A stretch of DNA of 64,000 nt, taken from Bradyrhizobium diazoefficiens (GTDB lineage Bacteria > Pseudomonadota > Alphaproteobacteria > Rhizobiales > Xanthobacteraceae). The stretch lies in contig NZ_JAENXS010000002.1 of NCBI RefSeq assembly GCF_016612535.1, positions 248,001 through 312,000 of the forward strand, in the 5' to 3' direction. Of this stretch, positions 39,528 through 48,030 are shown one piece after another. A program made the position numbers and the translations under genes. The notes beneath the pieces were generated by a model. It was given only the letters and a program-made list of their open reading frames with translations. It made no database searches and was not told where the DNA came from. How positions within the stretch are numbered: position 1 is the stretch's first letter; every line of letters starts with the position of its first letter.

Positions 39528-40397
39528 ATGGCCGCGGACATGACATCGGCGGCGTCAGGGATTTCACCACCCGTCGGCGTGGTCGCAGGCGGCGGTGCGA
39601 TGCCGTTCGCGGTCGCCGAGTCGCTCGCCGCGCGCGGCATCACGCCGGTGCTGTTTCCGCTGCGCGGCGCCTGCGATGCGGCGCAGGTGGAGAAATTCCG
39701 TCATCGCTGGATTTCGGTCGGCCAGCTCGGCCGCGCGATGCGGCTGTTTCGCGAGGAGGGCTGCCGCGATCTGATCTTCATCGGCACGCTGGTGCGGCCC
39801 TCACTGTCGGAGGTCCGGTTCGACTTCACGACGTTGCGGTTGCTCGGCACCGTGATCCGGGCCTTCCGCGGCGGCGACGATCATCTGCTGTCCGGCGTCG
39901 GGCGCATTCTCGAGCAAGGCGGCTTTCGCATGGTCGGCATCAAGGATCTCGCGCCCGATCTGCTGATGCCCGAGGGCTGCATCAGTCGCGCCTGGCCGAG
40001 CGACAACGGCAAGACGGACATCGAGCGCGGACGCGCGGTGCTGACCGCGCTCGGTCCTTTCGATATCGGTCAAGCTGCGGTGGTGATCGATGGCCACGTA
40101 GTGGCGGTCGAGGACATCGAGGGCACCGATGCGCTGCTGGCGCGCGTTGCGCGGCTGCGCGAGGAGGGCCGCATCCGCGCCGCCACCGGACGCGGCGTGC
40201 TGGTGAAGGCGCCGAAGAGCGGCCAGGATCTGCGCTTCGACCTGCCGACGATCGGCCCGCGCACCATCGAGAGCGTTGCCAAGGCTGGCCTTGCCGGTGT
40301 CGCCGTGATCGCCGGCCACACCATTGCCGCCGAGCCGCAGGCGATGATCGCGCTCGCCGACGCAAAATATCTTTTCGTCGTCGGTCTGCCCGCGTGA
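39528..40397 (+). CDS. lpxI: UDP-2,3-diacylglucosamine pyrophosphatase, LpxI type
   Basis: A 289-residue protein of the DUF1009/LpxI family (VGVVAGGGAMPFAVAESLA; DLIFIGTLVRPSLSEVRFD; GGDDHLLSGVGRILEQGGF; DLPTIGPRTIESVAKAGLAG). It replaces LpxH, the metallophosphatase found in E. coli, in making lipid X. Its position between lpxA and lpxB supports the role. Its stop overlaps the lpxB start (TGATG). The frame continues upstream to 39348 but overlaps lpxA. Confidence 0.93.
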   Translation: MAADMTSAASGISPPVGVVAGGGAMPFAVAESLAARGITPVLFPLRGACDAAQVEKFRHRWISVGQLGRAMRLFREEGCRDLIFIGTLVRPSLSEVRFDFTTLRLLGTVIRAFRGGDDHLLSGVGRILEQGGFRMVGIKDLAPDLLMPEGCISRAWPSDNGKTDIERGRAVLTALGPFDIGQAAVVIDGHVVAVEDIEGTDALLARVARLREEGRIRAATGRGVLVKAPKSGQDLRFDLPTIGPRTIESVAKAGLAGVAVIAGHTIAAEPQAMIALADAKYLFVVGLPA

Positions 40398-41575
40398 TGC
40401 AGGCGCGTGATCCCAAGCGGAAGATTTTCCTGATCGCGACGGAGGAATCCGGTGACCGGCTCGGTTCGGCGCTGATGAAGGTGCTGCGCCAGCGCCTGGG
40501 CGACGGCGTGCAGTTCGAAGGCATCGGCGGCCTCACCATGGCGCGCGAGGGGCTCGAGACGCTGTTTCCCATCGAGGAGCTGTCGATCGTCGGTCTTGCC
40601 GCGGTGGTGCAGCAGCTGCCGAAGATCCTGCGGCTGATCCGTGAGACCGCGGATGCCGTAACCGAGGCCGCGCCCGACGCGCTCGTCATCATCGACAGCC
40701 CCGATTTCACCCATCGCGTCGCCCGCCGTGTGCGCGCGCGCAATCCGGCGATCCCGGTGGTCGACTACGTCTCACCCTCAGTGTGGGCCTGGCGGCCGGG
40801 CCGGGCGCGCGCCATGCTCGGCTATGTCGATCACGTGCTGGCTCTGCTGCCGTTCGAGCCGGAGGAATACCGCAAGCTCGGCGGGCCGCCATGCAGCTAT
40901 GTCGGCCATCCCCTGATCGAGCAATTGCCGTCGCTGCGGCCTGATACGGACGAGCAAAGGCGCCGCGAGGCTGAAACACCGGTGCTGCTGGTGTTGCCGG
41001 GCAGCCGCCGCAGCGAGATCCGGCATCATCTCGACGTGTTCGGTGCGGCGCTCGGCCGGTTGCAGGCTGAAGGCGTCGCGTTCGAATTGATGCTGCCGAC
41101 CATGCCGCATCTCGAAGCCACCATCCGCGCGGGCGTCGCGAGCTGGCCGGTCAAGCCGCAGGTCGTGGTCGGCGAAACCGAGAAGCGCGCCGCGTTCCGG
41201 ATCGCGCGCGCCGCGCTGGCCAAATCGGGCACGGTGACGCTGGAGCTGGCGCTGTCAGGCATTCCGATGGTGACCGCCTATCGCGTCGGCGCGATGGAGG
41301 CCTTCATCCTGCGCCGGGCGATCCAGGTCTCGTCTGTGATCCTCGCCAATCTCGTGATCGGCAAGGACGTGATCCCCGAATTTTTGCAGGAGGACTGCGC
41401 GCCCGAGAAGCTCGCAGCAGCGCTGTCCGAGGTGCTGACGGATTCATCGGTGCGCCGGCAACAGGTCGAGGCTTTTGCCCAGCTCGACACCATCATGTCG
41501 ACCGGCAACAAATCGCCGAGCGTGCTCGCCGCCGACATCGTGCTTGCGACCATGCGAAAGGGGCGGCGAAGCTAG
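40397..41575 (+). CDS. lpxB: Lipid-A-disaccharide synthase
   Basis: A 392-residue GT-B-like glycosyltransferase joining lipid X to UDP-diacylglucosamine. Family blocks: IFLIATEESGDRLGSALM, IDSPDFTHRVARRVR, YVSPSVWAWRPGRARAM, LLVLPGSRRSEIRHH and KSGTVTLELALSGIPMV. It ends the envelope block; its last codons overlap the converging SDR gene by four bases. Confidence 0.96.
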   Translation: MQARDPKRKIFLIATEESGDRLGSALMKVLRQRLGDGVQFEGIGGLTMAREGLETLFPIEELSIVGLAAVVQQLPKILRLIRETADAVTEAAPDALVIIDSPDFTHRVARRVRARNPAIPVVDYVSPSVWAWRPGRARAMLGYVDHVLALLPFEPEEYRKLGGPPCSYVGHPLIEQLPSLRPDTDEQRRREAETPVLLVLPGSRRSEIRHHLDVFGAALGRLQAEGVAFELMLPTMPHLEATIRAGVASWPVKPQVVVGETEKRAAFRIARAALAKSGTVTLELALSGIPMVTAYRVGAMEAFILRRAIQVSSVILANLVIGKDVIPEFLQEDCAPEKLAAALSEVLTDSSVRRQQVEAFAQLDTIMSTGNKSPSVLAADIVLATMRKGRRS

Positions 41576-42339
41576 GCCAAACCGCCGTCGACCCGGAAAC
41601 ACTGGCAGGTGATCCGCTGGCTGTCGTCGGAGGCGAGGTACAGCGCCATGTTGGCGATATCGTCGGGCGTCACCGCATCGGGAATGGCCTGACGCGTGCG
41701 CAGCTCGGTGATGGCCTGCTCGTCCGGAAACCACAGCCGACGCTGTCGCTCCGTAATCACCATTCCCGGCGCAATTGCGTTGACGCGGATGCGGTCGGGG
41801 CCGAACCGGCGGCCCAGTGAATTGGTGAAGCCGACGACCGCAGCCTTGGCCGCGGCATAGACCGGCAGTGCCGGTGCGCCGCGCATCCAGGCCACCGACG
41901 ACATGTTGATGATCGAGCCGCCGCCGCGCGCCTGCATCTGCGGCACCACGGCTTGCGCGGCAAAGAAGACGTGCTTGAGATTGACACCGATCATCCAGTC
42001 GAATTCGGCCGGGGTCACGTCGGCTAGCACCTGTCGCTGGTCATTGGCGGCGTTGTTGATGAGGACAGCAGCATCGCCGAGCGAGGCATGGACCTTCGCC
42101 ATCGCGGCCCGCAAGGCGTCGATGTCGAGGAGGTCACAGGGCACGAACAGCGGTGCGGTACCTGCGGTCTTCGCCACCTCCTGCGCCAGCGCTTCGCCCG
42201 CCTGCGTGTCGATGTCGAGGAAGGCGACGCGGGCGCCCTGGCTCGCGAAGGCGCGCACGAAGGCGGCGCCGATGCCGCTGGCACCTCCGGTGATCAGCAC
42301 CACGCGGTCGGCGAGGTCGGCATAGCTCGTCTTAGTCAT
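41572..42339 (-). CDS. SDR-family NAD(P)-dependent oxidoreductase
   Basis: A 255-residue short-chain dehydrogenase: cofactor site TGGASGIGAAF, NAAND motif, catalytic Ser in INMSSVAW and YAAAK (about residue 155), and a C-terminal CFRVDGGLA. Its start codon overlaps the ABC ATPase stop, so it belongs to the sugar transport operon and likely oxidises the imported sugar or a derivative. The exact substrate is unknown. Confidence 0.9.
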   Translation of the reverse strand: MTKTSYADLADRVVLITGGASGIGAAFVRAFASQGARVAFLDIDTQAGEALAQEVAKTAGTAPLFVPCDLLDIDALRAAMAKVHASLGDAAVLINNAANDQRQVLADVTPAEFDWMIGVNLKHVFFAAQAVVPQMQARGGGSIINMSSVAWMRGAPALPVYAAAKAAVVGFTNSLGRRFGPDRIRVNAIAPGMVITERQRRLWFPDEQAITELRTRQAIPDAVTPDDIANMALYLASDDSQRITCQCFRVDGGLA

Positions 42340-43451
42340 GCGATCAGTCGCTCCGTCTCGGGGTCGAACAGGCAAATGCGGCGGGTATCCAGCGCGAAGG
42401 AGGCGGTCGCACCCGGCGTCGGGCGGATGTCCGGCGAGACGCGCGCCTGCGCGGGCTCGCCGCCAAGCCGCAGCAGGACGATGGTCTCGGCGCCAGTGGG
42501 CTCGACGAGCTCGACCGGCGCTGTGACGATGACGGGCGCGCCGGTCGCACCGGAGAACACACGGTCGCCCTCGGCGATGCATTCCGGCCTGATCCCGAGC
42601 ACCACCTCGCGGCCGACATAGGACACGGCCGCGTCGTATTCCTGCAGGCGGAGGCGGACCTCGTCCGGCCGGCCTGCGCCGATCACGGCCACCGCGCCGG
42701 CGGCATCGCCCTCGAGCCGTGCTGGCATCGTGTTCATCGGCGGCGAGCCCATGAAGCGGGCTACGAACAGATTGGCCGGATAGCGGTAGACCGTGTCCGG
42801 GTCGGCGAACTGCTGCACCACGCCGCGATGCATCACGGCGATGCGGGTCGCCATCGTCATCGCCTCGATCTGGTCGTGGGTGACATAGACGATGGTGGCG
42901 CCGATGCGCTGATGCAGCCGCTTGATCTCCATTCGCATCTCGACACGCAGTTTTGCGTCGAGATTGGAGAGCGGCTCGTCGAACAGGAAGAGCAGGGGAT
43001 CGCGCACCAGCGCGCGGCCCATCGCCACACGCTGGCGCTGGCCGCCGGACAGTTGCGACGGCTTGCGGCCGAGCAGGGGCTCGATCTGGAGCAGCCGGGC
43101 CACGTTCGCCAGCGCCTTCTCCTGCTCCGCCTTCGGTACATTCCGGCATTCCATGCCGAAGGTGATGTTCTGGCGCACCGTCATCGACGGATAGAGCGCG
43201 TAGGACTGGAACACCATGGCGATGTCGCGATCCTTTGGCGGGACGTCGTTGACGACGCGTCCGCCGATTTCGATCGTGCCGTCGCTGGCGCGATCGAGCC
43301 CGGCGACGATGTTGAGCAGCGTGGACTTGCCGCACCCGGACGGTCCGACCAGCACGGTGAATTCGCCGCTCTCGATGTCGAGGTCGATGCCTTTCAGCAC
43401 CTCCAGATTGGCGTAGCGCTTCGACAAGGCGCGAATGCTCAGTGCTGCCAT
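42336..43451 (-). CDS. CUT1-type sugar ABC transporter ATPase (UgpC/MalK-like)
   Basis: A 371-residue ATPase with Walker A GPSGCGKSTLLNIVAG, signature LSGGQRQRVAMGRAL, Walker B LLFLFDEPLSNLDAKL and a C-terminal regulatory TOBE-type domain (about residues 240-371). This is the MalK/UgpC architecture of carbohydrate uptake systems. It lies between a permease gene (10 bases away) and the SDR gene, which it overlaps. Confidence 0.93.
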   Translation of the reverse strand: MAALSIRALSKRYANLEVLKGIDLDIESGEFTVLVGPSGCGKSTLLNIVAGLDRASDGTIEIGGRVVNDVPPKDRDIAMVFQSYALYPSMTVRQNITFGMECRNVPKAEQEKALANVARLLQIEPLLGRKPSQLSGGQRQRVAMGRALVRDPLLFLFDEPLSNLDAKLRVEMRMEIKRLHQRIGATIVYVTHDQIEAMTMATRIAVMHRGVVQQFADPDTVYRYPANLFVARFMGSPPMNTMPARLEGDAAGAVAVIGAGRPDEVRLRLQEYDAAVSYVGREVVLGIRPECIAEGDRVFSGATGAPVIVTAPVELVEPTGAETIVLLRLGGEPAQARVSPDIRPTPGATASFALDTRRICLFDPETERLIA

Positions 43452-43461
43452 GACAAATCCA

Positions 43462-44319
43462 TCATTTCACGGCCCCGGCAGTGAGGCCGCGTACGAAATA
43501 CCTGCCGCCGAGGAGATAGATCAGCAAGGTAGGCAGCGCCGCGATGATCACCGCCGCGCTCTGCACGCCATGCTGCGGGATATCCGCGATCGCGGCGGAG
43601 AGCGCGATGAGTGCGGCGGTCACGGGCTGCTGCTGGCCGGTCGTGAATGTCACGCCATAGAGGAACTCGTTCCAGATATGGGTGAATTGCCAGATCACGG
43701 TGACGATCAGGATGGGAGACGAGATCGGCAGAATGATGCGCCAGAAAATACGAAAGAACCCCGCGCCGTCGATGCGAGCGGCCCTGATCAGTTCATGTGG
43801 AATGGCGATATAGTAATTTCGGCAGAACAGGACGGTGAAGGAAAGGCCCTGGATCGTGTGAATCAGCACGAGCCCCGTCAGCGTGTTAATGAGACCGATG
43901 TCCCGCAGCACGATGGTCCAGGGCAGCAGGCGCATCTGCTGGGGAAGGAAGAGGCCGAGGGTTACGATGCCGTAGATCCAGTTGTCGCCGCGAAAGCGCC
44001 AGAGCGACACAGCGTAACCGGCGACAGCACCGAGCAAGGTCGAAAAGATCGTCGCGGGGATCGTGATGAGCGCGGAGTTCAGCATGTACGGCCGGATGCC
44101 GGCGCAGGTCTCGGCGACGCAGAAGCCGCTCCAGGCCATAAGGTAGTTGCTCCAGGCCAAATGCTGCGGCCAGCCGATCATCGACCCCTGCGCGATCTCC
44201 TCGTTGGTACGGAGCGAGTTCAGCAGGACAACAATCAGGGGCGCGAGATAGGCTGCCGCGAACAATGAGACGACGAGATAGATCAGAATGCGGCTCGGCG
44301 CGAAGCTTCGGTCACGCAT
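43462..44319 (-). CDS. Sugar ABC transporter permease (MalG-like)
   Basis: A 285-residue inner membrane permease with about six helices and the EAA-type loop (HELIRAARIDGAGFFRIFWR) that contacts the ATPase. The start MRDRSFAPS at 44319 overlaps the upstream permease stop by a few bases; the longer frame to 44412 lies inside that gene and is Cys/Arg-rich, so it is not used. Confidence 0.92.
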   Translation of the reverse strand: MRDRSFAPSRILIYLVVSLFAAAYLAPLIVVLLNSLRTNEEIAQGSMIGWPQHLAWSNYLMAWSGFCVAETCAGIRPYMLNSALITIPATIFSTLLGAVAGYAVSLWRFRGDNWIYGIVTLGLFLPQQMRLLPWTIVLRDIGLINTLTGLVLIHTIQGLSFTVLFCRNYYIAIPHELIRAARIDGAGFFRIFWRIILPISSPILIVTVIWQFTHIWNEFLYGVTFTTGQQQPVTAALIALSAAIADIPQHGVQSAAVIIAALPTLLIYLLGGRYFVRGLTAGAVK

Positions 44320-45232
44320 GGGTGGCCTGCCGTCGCTGGACGTAACGCCACGCCGCATAGGGCAGCAGCACCGCGAGCAGGATGAGCAACATGAGCACCG
44401 CCGCCGCCGCACCCCGGCCGAGCTGGCTGCGCTGGAACATCAAATCGTAGACGACAAGGGCCGGCAGCTGGGTCGCGATCCCGGGCCCGCCGTTGGTGAG
44501 CGCGCGGACGAGGTCGAAGGCCGAGATCGCAAATTGCAGCTGGATCACGACGACGGTGATGGTGATCGGCCAAAGCGTCGGCAGAATGACGCGCCAATAG
44601 GTTCGGATCGGTCCGGCGCCGTCGATCTGCGCAGCCCTGATGATGTCGCCGTCGACGGAGCGAAGGCCGGCCAGGAAGAGCGCCATGGCAAAGCCTGAGG
44701 ATTGCCAGACCGCAGCAATCACGATCGTCCAGATCGCCATGTCGCGGTTGACCAGCCAGTCGAAGTGGAAAGAGGCCCAGCCGAGGTCATGGGCGAGCTT
44801 CTCGATTCCGATGCCGGGATTGAGCAGCCAGCTCCAGACCGTGCCGGTGACGACGAACGACACCGCCAGTGGGTACAGGAAGATGGTCCGCAGCACGTTC
44901 TCGCCGCGAATGCGTTGATCGAGCAAGATCGCGAGCACGAGGCCGGTGATCAAGCTCAGCAACACAAAGGCAATGCCGAACAGCAGCAGATTGTCGAAGG
45001 CGATCTGCCAATTCCGGCTCGACAGGACCGAGGCGTAGTTGTGAAAGCCCACCCAGCCCGAGACCGGAATAAGGGTGGATGGCGTGAACGAAATCCAGAT
45101 CGTCCAGATCGAAAACGAAATGAGGTGCGCTGCGGACAACAGCAGCGGCACCCAGATCATCAGATATTCCGGCAGCCGGCGCACCATTTCAGAGGTCGCC
45201 GGCCGCGCTGCTGTCGAGACGGCGTTGGTCAA
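44312..45232 (-). CDS. Sugar ABC transporter permease (MalF-like)
   Basis: A 306-residue permease with about six helices and the EAA-type loop (GDIIRAAQIDGAGPIRTYWR). The start is a TTG at 45232 that overlaps the stop of the binding-protein gene (TTGA) and has GAGGG seven bases upstream, so translation is probably coupled; the first downstream ATG (45187) would cut 15 residues. Confidence 0.9.
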   Translation of the reverse strand: MTNAVSTAARPATSEMVRRLPEYLMIWVPLLLSAAHLISFSIWTIWISFTPSTLIPVSGWVGFHNYASVLSSRNWQIAFDNLLLFGIAFVLLSLITGLVLAILLDQRIRGENVLRTIFLYPLAVSFVVTGTVWSWLLNPGIGIEKLAHDLGWASFHFDWLVNRDMAIWTIVIAAVWQSSGFAMALFLAGLRSVDGDIIRAAQIDGAGPIRTYWRVILPTLWPITITVVVIQLQFAISAFDLVRALTNGGPGIATQLPALVVYDLMFQRSQLGRGAAAAVLMLLILLAVLLPYAAWRYVQRRQATHA

Positions 45233-46515
45233 CGTGCGCCCTCGACGGCCTCGGCGAGGCGGGTGACCGCCTCCTCCGGCTTGATCGTCTTGTTCTTCAC
45301 GTACTCGGTGATCACGTCGATCATCGCGGCGGTCAGGCCGTTTTCCTGGGCCATGTTATGCGCGAGGCTAAGCACCGCCTGGTTGCTCGCGACAGCGTCT
45401 TTCAGAGCTGCAGCGGTGCGCCGTTGACCGTCCGACCAGCCTTCACCGGACAGATCGACGTCGGTGCGCACGGGGATCGATCCCGTGATCTGCGAGTACA
45501 TGGTCTGGATCGCCGGATCCATCACGAGCTGCGCCATCAACATCTGGCCGGCCTGAAGATCGGCCTCCTTGCGCCGCCAGAAGATGAAGGCGTCGGCGTT
45601 CAACAGGAAAACCGGCTTGCCATTGTCGCTGGGGCCCGGCGTGATGGTGTAGTCGTCGAACTTGAAGCCGGCGTTTTTCAAAACGCCCTGGGCCCAGCCG
45701 CCCATGATCAGCATGCCCATGTCGCCGTCGACGAAGCGCTTCAGATTGGTGGCATAGGGTTGGGCGCCGACATTGGGGTCACACCAGTCGGCGATCTTGC
45801 GCGTCTGCGCGAAGGCCGCCTTGACCTCAGGGCCCTCCAGGGCCTTCTTGTCGAGGTTCATAATGGCTGCGCGGTATACAGCCGGACTGATGCCGGCGAG
45901 CGAGGCCTCGAATTTCTGTCCATCGTCGGGGCGGGTGCCGCCATTGGCGATGGGATAGGTGATGCCGCTCGCTTTCATCCTTTCGGCAAGTGCGTTGAAG
46001 TCGGCCCAAGTGACGGGGATCTTGTCGGCCTTGGCCTTGTCCATCGCGCGTTTGGAGAGAAACAGCATGTTGGTGCCGTAGATCTGCAACGGCAGCGCAA
46101 TCCACTTGCCGCCCGGCTTGTGCAATTTTGCGAGGTCTGGCGCGACCACCTTTTCGTAGCCGGCGGCGGCGACCACGGCGTCGAGATCGACGGTCGGTGC
46201 AATCTTCGACCACGCTGCAATTTCGGGACCCTTGAGCTGGGAGCAGGCCGGCGGATCGCCGGCGATGATCTGGGCGCGCAGCTTGTTCATCATCTCCGTG
46301 GTGAAGCCGGGAACGGGCGAGTGCTGCCAGACGCCGCCTTTCTCCTCGAATTTCTTGCCGAGCGCGGTGATGGCCGCTCCATCACTGCCCGCGGACCATT
46401 GCGAGATCACGGTCAGGCGCGGCTTGACCGCAGCTTGCGCGCGGGCAAAGGCCGGTAGCGCAAGCGCGGCAGCGGATCCAGCGAGCAGACGACGCCTTGT
46501 TGTGGTGATCGGCAT
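45229..46515 (-). CDS. Sugar ABC transporter substrate-binding protein
   Basis: A 428-residue periplasmic binding protein with an RRR-type signal peptide (TTRRRLLAGSAAALALPAFARA). Lobes typical of CUT1 binding proteins follow (LTVISQWSAGSDGAAITALG; LKRFVDGDMGMLIMGGWAQG). The specific sugar is not evident. It is the first structural gene after the ROK regulator, 58 bases away, in the same direction. Confidence 0.9.
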   Translation of the reverse strand: MPITTTRRRLLAGSAAALALPAFARAQAAVKPRLTVISQWSAGSDGAAITALGKKFEEKGGVWQHSPVPGFTTEMMNKLRAQIIAGDPPACSQLKGPEIAAWSKIAPTVDLDAVVAAAGYEKVVAPDLAKLHKPGGKWIALPLQIYGTNMLFLSKRAMDKAKADKIPVTWADFNALAERMKASGITYPIANGGTRPDDGQKFEASLAGISPAVYRAAIMNLDKKALEGPEVKAAFAQTRKIADWCDPNVGAQPYATNLKRFVDGDMGMLIMGGWAQGVLKNAGFKFDDYTITPGPSDNGKPVFLLNADAFIFWRRKEADLQAGQMLMAQLVMDPAIQTMYSQITGSIPVRTDVDLSGEGWSDGQRRTAAALKDAVASNQAVLSLAHNMAQENGLTAAMIDVITEYVKNKTIKPEEAVTRLAEAVEGAR

Positions 46516-46573
46516 GGCAGTTCCTCCCGGGTGTGAACTCTTTCGCGCGAGAGCCGCGCGGCATCAGGCGATT

Positions 46574-47764
46574 TCAGGCAGCCTCCGTCGATACGGCCGG
46601 CATGCCGCCGCTTCTGGCCAGGCAGAACGCGGCGAAAGCGAGCGCGGCCTGCGGATCGTTGCCCACCGAGGGCGGGACGAAGGCGAGCGACACCTGCGCC
46701 AATGTCCGGCCACCCAACAGACACGCATCGATGCCGTCGATGACGGCCTTTCGATCGTCCTCAGCGAGCAGCGACGGCCAGCCGCTGACGACAACGCCGC
46801 GGCATGGCTTGACGTTCAATGTGTTGCCGATGCCGAGGCCAAGCCTGAAGAGCCGCTGGCGCAGCTCCTGGCGGACCCGCGCTTTGAGCGAAATCGTTGT
46901 CACCCATTCGCTGCCGAGCTGAAGCAATTCTGCTTCGGTGACGCACAGCAGCTCGGCCAGCGCCGGCAGCGACGTATAGGCTTCGACGCAGCCGTGATGG
47001 CCGCAGCGGCAACGGGGGCCGTCACTTCCGAATACCATGTGGCCGAGTTCGACCGGCTGGAGCGCGTCATCCTCGATCGGATCGTCGATCCAGGCCCCGG
47101 CGACGCCCTGCCCGACGAAGACGAACAGATGCGCATCGCTGAACGGATAGTTTTCCGTGCGGCAACGATGGAAGATGGCATGCGCCACCACCGAATTGGT
47201 GAAGGCGACGGGGACGCCAGCGAATAGCTCGCCGAACTTGCCGCCGATGCGTTCGACGTCGCAAGGAATGATCGGGTTGCCGAACTCGCTCAGGCGGCCG
47301 AGGCCCGGAATGGTGATGCCGAACTGCGCGAGCCTGATGCGTCGCCGCCGCGTCCAGTCGCGCAGCAAGGCCAGCGCTTCGCCGAACACCCGGCCGACGG
47401 ATTCGACGGTCGGCTTCTTCGGAAGCGGCACACGCTCGGTGTAATGCAGCTCGCCCGACAGGCTGCCAACGCCGACGCTGAGCCATTGACCGGTCAGCTC
47501 GAGGGCCGCAAGCGCCACCGTGCCGTCGAGCGACACGAGACCCGTCGGGCCGCCGACGTAAGGGGCGGGGCGCCGCACTTCCTCGATCAGGCCTTCGGCC
47601 TTCAGGTCGAACAGGATGCGCGACAGGCTTGCCTCAGAAAGGCGCACGGCTCGCGCCAGCGGCGGCCGGAACGAGCCGCCCGATTGGAGCAAATGAGTCA
47701 AAATGGCAGCGCGCGTCTGCCGCCGACTTCTCGGCTGCTCCGGCATTTCCATCCCTGTCGTCAT
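46574..47764 (-). CDS. ROK-family transcriptional regulator
   Basis: A 396-residue protein: N-terminal winged helix (about residues 10-75, QTRAAILTHLLQSGG; LSEASLSRILFDLKAEGLI), then a sugar-kinase-like ROK domain with the zinc motif CRCGHHGCVEAYTS near residue 255. It probably senses the sugar taken up by the next genes. The ATG at 47764 lies inside a palindrome; ATGs at 47752 and 47746 are also possible, the latter with AGGG-type spacing. Confidence 0.9.
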   Translation of the reverse strand: MTTGMEMPEQPRSRRQTRAAILTHLLQSGGSFRPPLARAVRLSEASLSRILFDLKAEGLIEEVRRPAPYVGGPTGLVSLDGTVALAALELTGQWLSVGVGSLSGELHYTERVPLPKKPTVESVGRVFGEALALLRDWTRRRRIRLAQFGITIPGLGRLSEFGNPIIPCDVERIGGKFGELFAGVPVAFTNSVVAHAIFHRCRTENYPFSDAHLFVFVGQGVAGAWIDDPIEDDALQPVELGHMVFGSDGPRCRCGHHGCVEAYTSLPALAELLCVTEAELLQLGSEWVTTISLKARVRQELRQRLFRLGLGIGNTLNVKPCRGVVVSGWPSLLAEDDRKAVIDGIDACLLGGRTLAQVSLAFVPPSVGNDPQAALAFAAFCLARSGGMPAVSTEAA

Positions 47765-47783
47765 TCTTACTTAGAGTAAGAAT
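47763..47783. promoter_or_regulatory. Perfect palindrome overlapping the ROK gene start (candidate operator)
   Basis: ATTCTTACT (47763-47771) and AGTAAGAAT (47775-47783) are exact inverse repeats around TAG, a 9+3+9 arrangement. It covers the first codon of the regulator and the sequence just upstream. Position and symmetry suggest binding by the ROK protein itself for autoregulation; a second copy was not seen before the binding-protein gene. Confidence 0.65.
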
Positions 47784-47869
47784 TTGCGCGCAGAGCGTTT
47801 CGACTGTCAAGGCGCTTGGCGCGCGATGTCTCGATTTGTTGTTGTGCGCGGCAGCAAGATCGGGCGGTT

Positions 47870-47962
47870 CGTAGGGTGGTTTAGCGAAGCGTAACCCACC
47901 ATCCTCTTCCGTATTTGCCGAACGAAGTTGGTGGGTTACGCCTTCGGCTAACCCACCCTACG
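47870..47962. repeat. Long inverted repeat element, GTAGGGTGG family
   Basis: Arms at 47870-47900 and 47930-47962 pair almost perfectly (the left reads CGTAGGGTGG then TTTAGCGAAGCGTAACCCACC, the right is its near complement, with a few mismatches). The loop is about 29 bases. I recognise this as a common intergenic hairpin repeat of Bradyrhizobium. No coding potential. Confidence 0.72.
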
Positions 47963-47971
47963 CGTCCGCGC

Positions 47972-48007
47972 AAACAAAAGCGGCGCCATCGTGAGATGGC
48001 GCCGCTT
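47972..48007 (-). terminator. Terminator of gltA
   Basis: AGCGGCGCCATC (47979-47990) and GATGGCGCCGCT (47995-48006) pair around GTGA. Read on the minus strand, the hairpin is followed by TTTTGTTTG, fitting an intrinsic terminator 24 bases after the gltA stop. Confidence 0.85.
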
Positions 48008-48030
48008 GAGAGGCCGTGATGGCTGAAGGC

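Noticed and set aside
41572..43335. Long 587-codon minus-strand frame covering the SDR gene and most of the ABC ATPase gene
   Set aside because: Its first half is out-of-frame sequence of the ATPase gene; the true SDR gene starts at 42339.
43435..45427. Plus-strand frames opposite the permease genes
   Set aside because: These are complementary to confidently recognised permeases and show no protein family features.
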